Shown one piece after another: positions 56,860 to 63,314 of a DNA stretch of 63,314 nucleotides. The number at the start of each line of letters is the position of its first letter. Within the stretch, counting starts at the first letter, position 1. The position numbers and the translations under genes were made by a program. Under the pieces are notes generated by a model. The model saw only the letters and a list, made by a program, of their open reading frames with translations. It had not been told where the DNA came from and searched no databases. This DNA comes from Myxococcales bacterium (GTDB lineage: Bacteria; Myxococcota; Polyangia; Polyangiales; Polyangiaceae): NCBI GenBank assembly GCA_003151595.1, contig PLXW01000008.1, forward strand, positions 5,887-69,200. The letters run 5' to 3'.

Positions 56860-56988
56860 TCAAGCCGACGTGAGCCCGGAAGCGCCGGATGCGCCCGAGC
56901 CGGAAAACAAGGTGACACGCGCTACCGAGCGCTTCTTGTGAATCCGCGGCGGCTCGTACGAGGCGCGCACGTCGTCACTCAAACTCAT
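56860..56988 (-). CDS. Short peptide gene resembling a RiPP precursor
   Basis: The peptide has 42 residues from ATG 56988 (MSLSDDVRASYEPPRIHKK, then SVARVTLFSGSG, then a Gly/Ala/Ser-rich end GASGASGLTSA). A Tyr-x-Pro-Pro-x-Ile followed by x-x-x-S-V-x-x-x-T-L and a small-residue tail is the general shape of leader peptides in lasso-type and other RiPP precursors. It lies immediately upstream of the lipoprotein gene, on the same strand. A longer frame from 57069 adds 27 residues. No maturation enzyme is in the window, so the RiPP reading is tentative. Confidence 0.45.
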   Translation of the reverse strand: MSLSDDVRASYEPPRIHKKRSVARVTLFSGSGASGASGLTSA

Positions 56989-57158
56989 CGCCGCGCTCGA
57001 CTGCACGGCCCGATCACTCTTGCGTTCGTCCACGTCAGACCTCCCCGTGCGGGTCGAATCGATCGTCACCCGCCAACTTCAACGTATCGTTACTGCTGAA
57101 TCGGGTCGAGGGAATTTCCGAGCTCTCCGCGAAGCCCACGGAACGCTTTCACAACTTA

Positions 57159-57192
57159 CTCCGCCTCAACCGAAACTCCGCCTCAACCGAAA
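57159..57192. repeat. 17-nt tandem duplication before the hybrid kinase
   Basis: CTCCGCCTCAACCGAAA occurs twice in direct tandem (57159-57175 and 57176-57192), 65 bases before the kinase start at 57257. It may be an activator site or simple slippage. Confidence 0.6.
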
Positions 57193-57256
57193 GCCCGCCG
57201 TCGGTGCCGCACCTCCCGCTGGGCACCGTGCGCAAGCTCCTACGAAGCGTCGCGCG

Positions 57257-59566
57257 ATGCTCTACGCAGAGGCTACGCTTTTCCGTGTGAGCGAAATCGA
57301 ACCGAGCTCGGATGGCCCGTACCGCGCGCTGTGGCAGTCGCTGATCGACCACACCCCGACGCTCATTCTTCTCCTCGGCGTCGACGGGACAGTGCACATG
57401 TCGAATCGCGCGCTGCCGGTCGCGAAAGGCGTCGAGTTCGTCGGGCGCAATCTCTACGACGCGCTCAACCCCGAGCGTCACGCGCGGATGTCGACCCGCA
57501 TCGCCGAAGTGTGCAAGTCGCGCGCGGCGATGCCTTTCGAAGGGGAAGGGGAGCGCGCCGACGGGACACCGGGTTGGTACTCCGGTCACTACATCCCGAT
57601 CTTCGGTGATGGCTTGCCCGACGGCGAAGTCGAGCGCGTCCTCATCATGGCGACCGACGTCACCGATCAGAGACGCGCCAACGAAGAGCTCCGCGCGAAC
57701 GAGACGCGGTTTCGGGCGCTCGTCGAGAACGGGACCGATTGCATGATCCTCACCGACGCCAGCGGCGCCACGCCGTACGCGAGCCCGGCGGTCACGCGCA
57801 TCCTCGGTTACGACGTCGAGGAGATGCGGCGCACGCGTGCGGTCGACATCGTGCACCCCGACGACGTTCCCCTCGCGTTGCAAGCGCGCAGCGCGCCGCC
57901 CGGAACGTGCGTCGAAGGGACGTTCCGCGTGCGCCACAAGGACGGCTCATGGCGATGGCTCGAGGGGAGCGCGACGAACCTCCTCGACGACCCGTCGGTG
58001 CGCGCCATCGTGAGCAACCGTCACGACATCACCGGTCGCCGCGCCGTCGAAGAGCAGATGCGCTTTCAGGCGGCGGTACTCTCGCAGGTGAACGAAGCGG
58101 TCCTAGCTTCGGACCTCACCGCGCGCATCACGTACTGGAACGAAGCCGCGACGAAGTTGTACGGCTACTCGAGCGAGGAAGCGCTGGGGCGTGACGGGAC
58201 CGAGCTGCTCCAGACGGAGTGGCCGAACTCCGCGGACATCCATGGGCACAGCGACGCGCTCCGCTCGGTGGGATCGTGGCGCGGCGAGATGCGGCACACG
58301 ACCAAATCGGGCGAACGCATCCTGGTCGAAGCGTCGATCCGCATTCTTCGCGACGCGAGCGGCAACCCGGTCGCCGGCATCAGCGTGATGCAGGACGTGA
58401 CGGCGAAGCGGCGCCTCGAAGAGCAGCTCCGTCATTCACAGAAGATGGAGGCCCTAGGTGTCTTCGCCGGCGGCGTGGCGCACGACTTCAACAATCTGCT
58501 CACCGTGATCTTGGGGTGCACGGAGGTCCCCCTTCGAAGTCTTCCAGCCGAGCACGCGAACGCGCAGAGCCTTCGCGAGGTCATCTCCGCGGCGCAGCGC
58601 TGCGCCGAGCTGACGCGAAAGCTCCTCGCATTTTCGCGCAAGCAGATCATGCGGCTCGCCCCGCTCGATCTAAGCAACACGGTGCGCGACGCCGCCAAGC
58701 TCCTGTCACGCATCGTGGGCGAAGACGTGCAGATCACGCTGCGGTGCGACGCCGGGCCGCTCGTCATTCGCGGCGACAACGCGCAGCTGGAGCAGATCCT
58801 CTTCAACCTGGCGACGAACGCGCGTCAGGCCATGCCCGCAGGAGGCCAGCTGGCGATCACGGCGCGGCGAGTCGTGCTTGACGACGCCTTCGTCGATCGA
58901 AACCCGTGGGCGCGCGCGGGGCGCTTCGCCGAGCTCACTGTCGGTGACTCGGGCGTCGGTATGGACACGGCGACGCTCGCGCGCATCTTCGAGCCGTTCT
59001 TCACGACGAAGGAGCAGGGCACCGGCTTCGGCCTGGCGACGGTCTACGGCATCGTTCGGCAACACGCGGGCTTCGTTCACGTCGACAGCCTCCCTGGTCG
59101 TGGCGCCACGTTCCGCGTGTTCTTCCCTCTCCATGAGCAAGCAGGCGTGCTCGCTGAAGCGCCAAAGCCCGAGCCCGCCGCGCGCGGTGGCAACGAGACG
59201 ATCCTCGTCGCCGAGGACTCGGCCTCGCTCCGCGCGCTGCTGACCTCGACGCTAACGGGCTTCGGTTATCGCGTGCTCGCCGTGGAAGATGGCGAGCAGG
59301 CGGTGCGCGAATACGAGCAACACGCCCTCGAGGTCGCGCTCGTCGTCCTGGACGTCGTGATGCCGAAGCTCGGCGGGCTCGATGCATACGCGCGGATGCG
59401 CGCCGTTCGCCCCGACGTGAAGGTGCTGCTCATGACCGGCTACGCGCCCGACGCGATTCAGCTCGGCGAGCTGCTCGATCAAGGGCGGCTGCGACTGCTC
59501 GAGAAGCCCTTCTCGTCGCAGACGCTCGGTATGAGCGTCCGCGAGACGATCGACGCGAGCGCGTAG
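57257..59566 (+). CDS. Hybrid sensor histidine kinase with PAS domains and a receiver domain
   Basis: The protein has 769 residues (760 if GTG 57287 is used). No transmembrane helix is seen, so it is cytoplasmic. Three PAS-type modules precede the kinase: LILLLGVDGTVHMSN, a second with ILTDASGATPYASPAVTRILGY and a third with VLASDLTARITYWNEAATKLYGY. The HisKA motif is GVAHDFNNLLTVILG, the ATPase has NLATNARQAM, DSGVGM and GTGFGLATVYGIVRQH, and the receiver has phospho-Asp in LVVLDVVMPKLGG plus LEKPFS. No cognate response regulator or DNA-binding output is fused or adjacent. The reading frame before 57257 is unsupported. Confidence 0.88.
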   Translation: MLYAEATLFRVSEIEPSSDGPYRALWQSLIDHTPTLILLLGVDGTVHMSNRALPVAKGVEFVGRNLYDALNPERHARMSTRIAEVCKSRAAMPFEGEGERADGTPGWYSGHYIPIFGDGLPDGEVERVLIMATDVTDQRRANEELRANETRFRALVENGTDCMILTDASGATPYASPAVTRILGYDVEEMRRTRAVDIVHPDDVPLALQARSAPPGTCVEGTFRVRHKDGSWRWLEGSATNLLDDPSVRAIVSNRHDITGRRAVEEQMRFQAAVLSQVNEAVLASDLTARITYWNEAATKLYGYSSEEALGRDGTELLQTEWPNSADIHGHSDALRSVGSWRGEMRHTTKSGERILVEASIRILRDASGNPVAGISVMQDVTAKRRLEEQLRHSQKMEALGVFAGGVAHDFNNLLTVILGCTEVPLRSLPAEHANAQSLREVISAAQRCAELTRKLLAFSRKQIMRLAPLDLSNTVRDAAKLLSRIVGEDVQITLRCDAGPLVIRGDNAQLEQILFNLATNARQAMPAGGQLAITARRVVLDDAFVDRNPWARAGRFAELTVGDSGVGMDTATLARIFEPFFTTKEQGTGFGLATVYGIVRQHAGFVHVDSLPGRGATFRVFFPLHEQAGVLAEAPKPEPAARGGNETILVAEDSASLRALLTSTLTGFGYRVLAVEDGEQAVREYEQHALEVALVVLDVVMPKLGGLDAYARMRAVRPDVKVLLMTGYAPDAIQLGELLDQGRLRLLEKPFSSQTLGMSVRETIDASA

Positions 59567-59580
59567 GGGAGAGTCGCCTC

Positions 59581-61932
<2,352 letters not shown>

Positions 61933-61944
61933 GGGCGCGGCAGC

Positions 61945-63162
61945 CTAGCCTTGGCGACTCGTCCATGCGAGCCAAGCCGCACCGACGACGAGGCTCAGCA
62001 CGGCTGAAGGGGCGCCGACCTTCAAGAAGTCGACGAACGAGATCGACGCTTTCCCTTTTGCGCGCTCGATGACGATGATCGTGGCCAGCGATCCGGGGAG
62101 GGTCAGGTTGCCGGCGAGCGTCGACGCCATCGCCAGCGTCAGCCACGCCGACTGGGCGTGCGGGAGGTGCGGGACGAGTGACTTCAGCACCATGACGGCC
62201 GGCACGTTGCTCACGACGTTCGAGAGGATCGCCGTGACGATCGTGAGTCCCCACACGTTCTGGGGATGCAACGGCGTGAGCGCAGCGAGCAGTCGCTCGG
62301 CCAGTCCGGCCTTCTCCACGCCGGCGACGACGACGAAGAGGCCTGTGAACAGCGCGAGCAGCGTCCAGTCGATTCGCATGTAGAGCCGCTTCGGGTTCAC
62401 CGCGCGCGTGAGCAGCATGATCGACGCGCCGATCAGCGCGGCCAAGACCGGTGGAACGCCGGAGACGAACGCGACGAGCACGGCTGCGATCACGAGCCCG
62501 CTCTTCCACGCCCACCGCGCATAGATGATCGGCCGCGGCGTCGAAGCGCACACGCCGAAGTCGCCGCCCAGATCCTTTCGATGCAGGAACCACAGCACGC
62601 CGATGTTCATCGCTAGCGCCACGACGCCGACCGGGGCGAGCGCGAGCGCAAACCGTCCGTACGGAATGTGCGAGAGCGAGCCGATGAGAATGTTCTGCGG
62701 ATTGCCCGTGATCGTCGCCACGCTTCCGATGTTCGACGAGGTCGCGAGCGCCAGCAGGTATGGCTTCGGGTTGCGCTCGACGGCGTCGGCGATGTGCAAG
62801 ACGAGCGGCGTGAACGCGATGCACACGACGTCGTTGATGAGGAACGCGGAGAGCAGCGCCGACGCGATCGAGATCGCCGCCAGGAGCGCGAACGGACTCC
62901 GCGCGCGCCGCGTGACCCACCACCCGACGAGCGCGAACGCGCCCGAGATGTCGAGCGCCGCGGACAGGACCATCATTCCGAACAGGAGGCCGAGCGTCGC
63001 GCCGTCGATCGCGGCCTGCGCCTCCGTCATGGAGAGGATGCCGAGCGCGATCAGCGAGACCGCGCCGACGATCGACGCCGCCACGCGATCGGAGCGAAGC
63101 CCTGGCACGCGACCGAGCGAGAACGCGACGTAGGTGAACGCGAAGATGAGCGCGGCGGCCAC
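61945..63162 (-). CDS. ArsB/NhaD-type ion permease (SLC13/IT superfamily)
   Basis: The protein has 405 residues and about 11 hydrophobic helices. Motifs typical of the ion-transporter superfamily are present: FLINDVVCIAFTPL, SNIGSVATITGNPQNILIGS (first repeat) and NVVSNVPAVMVLKSL then NLTLPGSLATIIV (second repeat). It may carry Na+, arsenite, citrate or sulfate; the substrate cannot be set. GTG 63162 starts it. lepA lies 41 bases upstream on the same strand and tex 12 bases downstream. Confidence 0.82.
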   Translation of the reverse strand: MAAALIFAFTYVAFSLGRVPGLRSDRVAASIVGAVSLIALGILSMTEAQAAIDGATLGLLFGMMVLSAALDISGAFALVGWWVTRRARSPFALLAAISIASALLSAFLINDVVCIAFTPLVLHIADAVERNPKPYLLALATSSNIGSVATITGNPQNILIGSLSHIPYGRFALALAPVGVVALAMNIGVLWFLHRKDLGGDFGVCASTPRPIIYARWAWKSGLVIAAVLVAFVSGVPPVLAALIGASIMLLTRAVNPKRLYMRIDWTLLALFTGLFVVVAGVEKAGLAERLLAALTPLHPQNVWGLTIVTAILSNVVSNVPAVMVLKSLVPHLPHAQSAWLTLAMASTLAGNLTLPGSLATIIVIERAKGKASISFVDFLKVGAPSAVLSLVVGAAWLAWTSRQG

Positions 63163-63203
63163 TGGACGGTGATCCTAGGCGTTCAACGAACGCATCGCCG
63201 CAC

Positions 63204-63314
63204 TCAGTCCACCTTGAGAATCGCCAGGAACGCCTTCTGCGGGATCTCGACGCTGCCGACCTGCTTCATCCGCTTCTTCCCCTCTTTTTGCTTCTCGAGG
63301 AGCTTGCGCTTGCG
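63204..63314 (-). CDS. lepA: Elongation factor 4 (LepA), C-terminal end only
   Basis: The frame is open to the window edge. The last 36 residues read [20 protein letters not shown] then [16 protein letters not shown], the conserved C-terminus of LepA/EF-4, the ribosome back-translocase GTPase. The GTPase domains and the start lie outside the window. Confidence 0.92.
   Translation of the reverse strand, partial: RKRKLLEKQKEGKKRMKQVGSVEIPQKAFLAILKVD

Noticed and set aside
56024..56941. Plus-strand 305-aa ORF over the secreted lipoprotein gene
   Set aside because: It is Arg/Val/Gly-rich with no recognisable domain, antisense to a lipoprotein with a proper signal peptide and Shine-Dalgarno.

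Overview
This window is high-GC bacterial DNA that reads as a chromosomal segment of a myxobacterium (Myxococcota, probably Polyangiales). The evidence is several C-terminal MYXO-CTERM sorting tails (Gly-Gly-Cys, a hydrophobic helix, an Arg cluster), many lipoproteins with Ser/Gly/Asp-rich linkers, two Ser/Thr kinases with transmembrane segments, an FHA-sigma54 activator, a bacterial SNF2 helicase, a wax-ester synthase/DGAT homologue and strong G/C bias at third codon positions. I see no insertion sequence, phage, integron or CRISPR array. Coding density is high and most features are chromosomal genes in short operons.

Layout. 1-6310 (+): the 3' end of queG, a TPR protein, meaB, a Cys-rich lipoprotein and a membrane-fused spermidine-synthase-like protein. 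6332-7942: a small lipoprotein, a block of degenerate 42-nt repeats, a frame-disrupted gene behind a perfect Shine-Dalgarno, and a tRNA-like minihelix. 7943-14148 (-): nth, gyrA and bamA. 14433-16296: a GST and an MFS transporter, convergent. 16372-19347 (+): both subunits of DNA topoisomerase VI, unusual in a bacterium that also carries gyrase. 19523-25046 (+): an RND-type adaptor, biotin carboxylase and a SNF2 helicase. 25012-33254 (-): a tightly packed six-gene unit (a SUKH-like/propeller protein, an active/inactive M16 peptidase pair, a D-2-hydroxyacid dehydrogenase, a sarcosine-oxidase-like flavoenzyme and a membrane protein).

33152-42965 is the most distinctive part. Two divergent secreted cell-wall hydrolase genes share a 228-bp control region that holds two identical-architecture palindromes (GTGTC-N7-GACAC) 21 bp apart. 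One is an in-frame double gene carrying a CHAP amidase/peptidase, an NBR1-like Ig domain, a MYXO-CTERM tail, an internal lipobox, a DUF1906-type glycosidase-like domain and a second MYXO-CTERM tail. The other is a GH25 muramidase with the same Ig domain and a MYXO-CTERM tail. A third lipoprotein nearby consists almost only of two copies of the Ig domain. Between them lie an FHA-sigma54 activator, a PEGA-like protein, three 43-nt tandem repeats and a Ser/Thr kinase. I read this as a surface-anchored peptidoglycan-hydrolase locus under kinase/FHA and operator control; that reading is inference.

42983-52657: a GtrA-like protein, lipoproteins, a cytochrome P450, a kinase-TPR protein, a GGDEF protein with an FHA domain paired with a stand-alone EAL protein, and an M28 peptidase. 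52667-59566: a WS/DGAT homologue, two secreted proteins, a two-gene unit of a 42-aa peptide resembling a RiPP leader/precursor with a lipoprotein, and a PAS-PAS-PAS hybrid histidine kinase. 59581-63314 (-): tex, an ArsB/NhaD-type permease and the 3' end of lepA.
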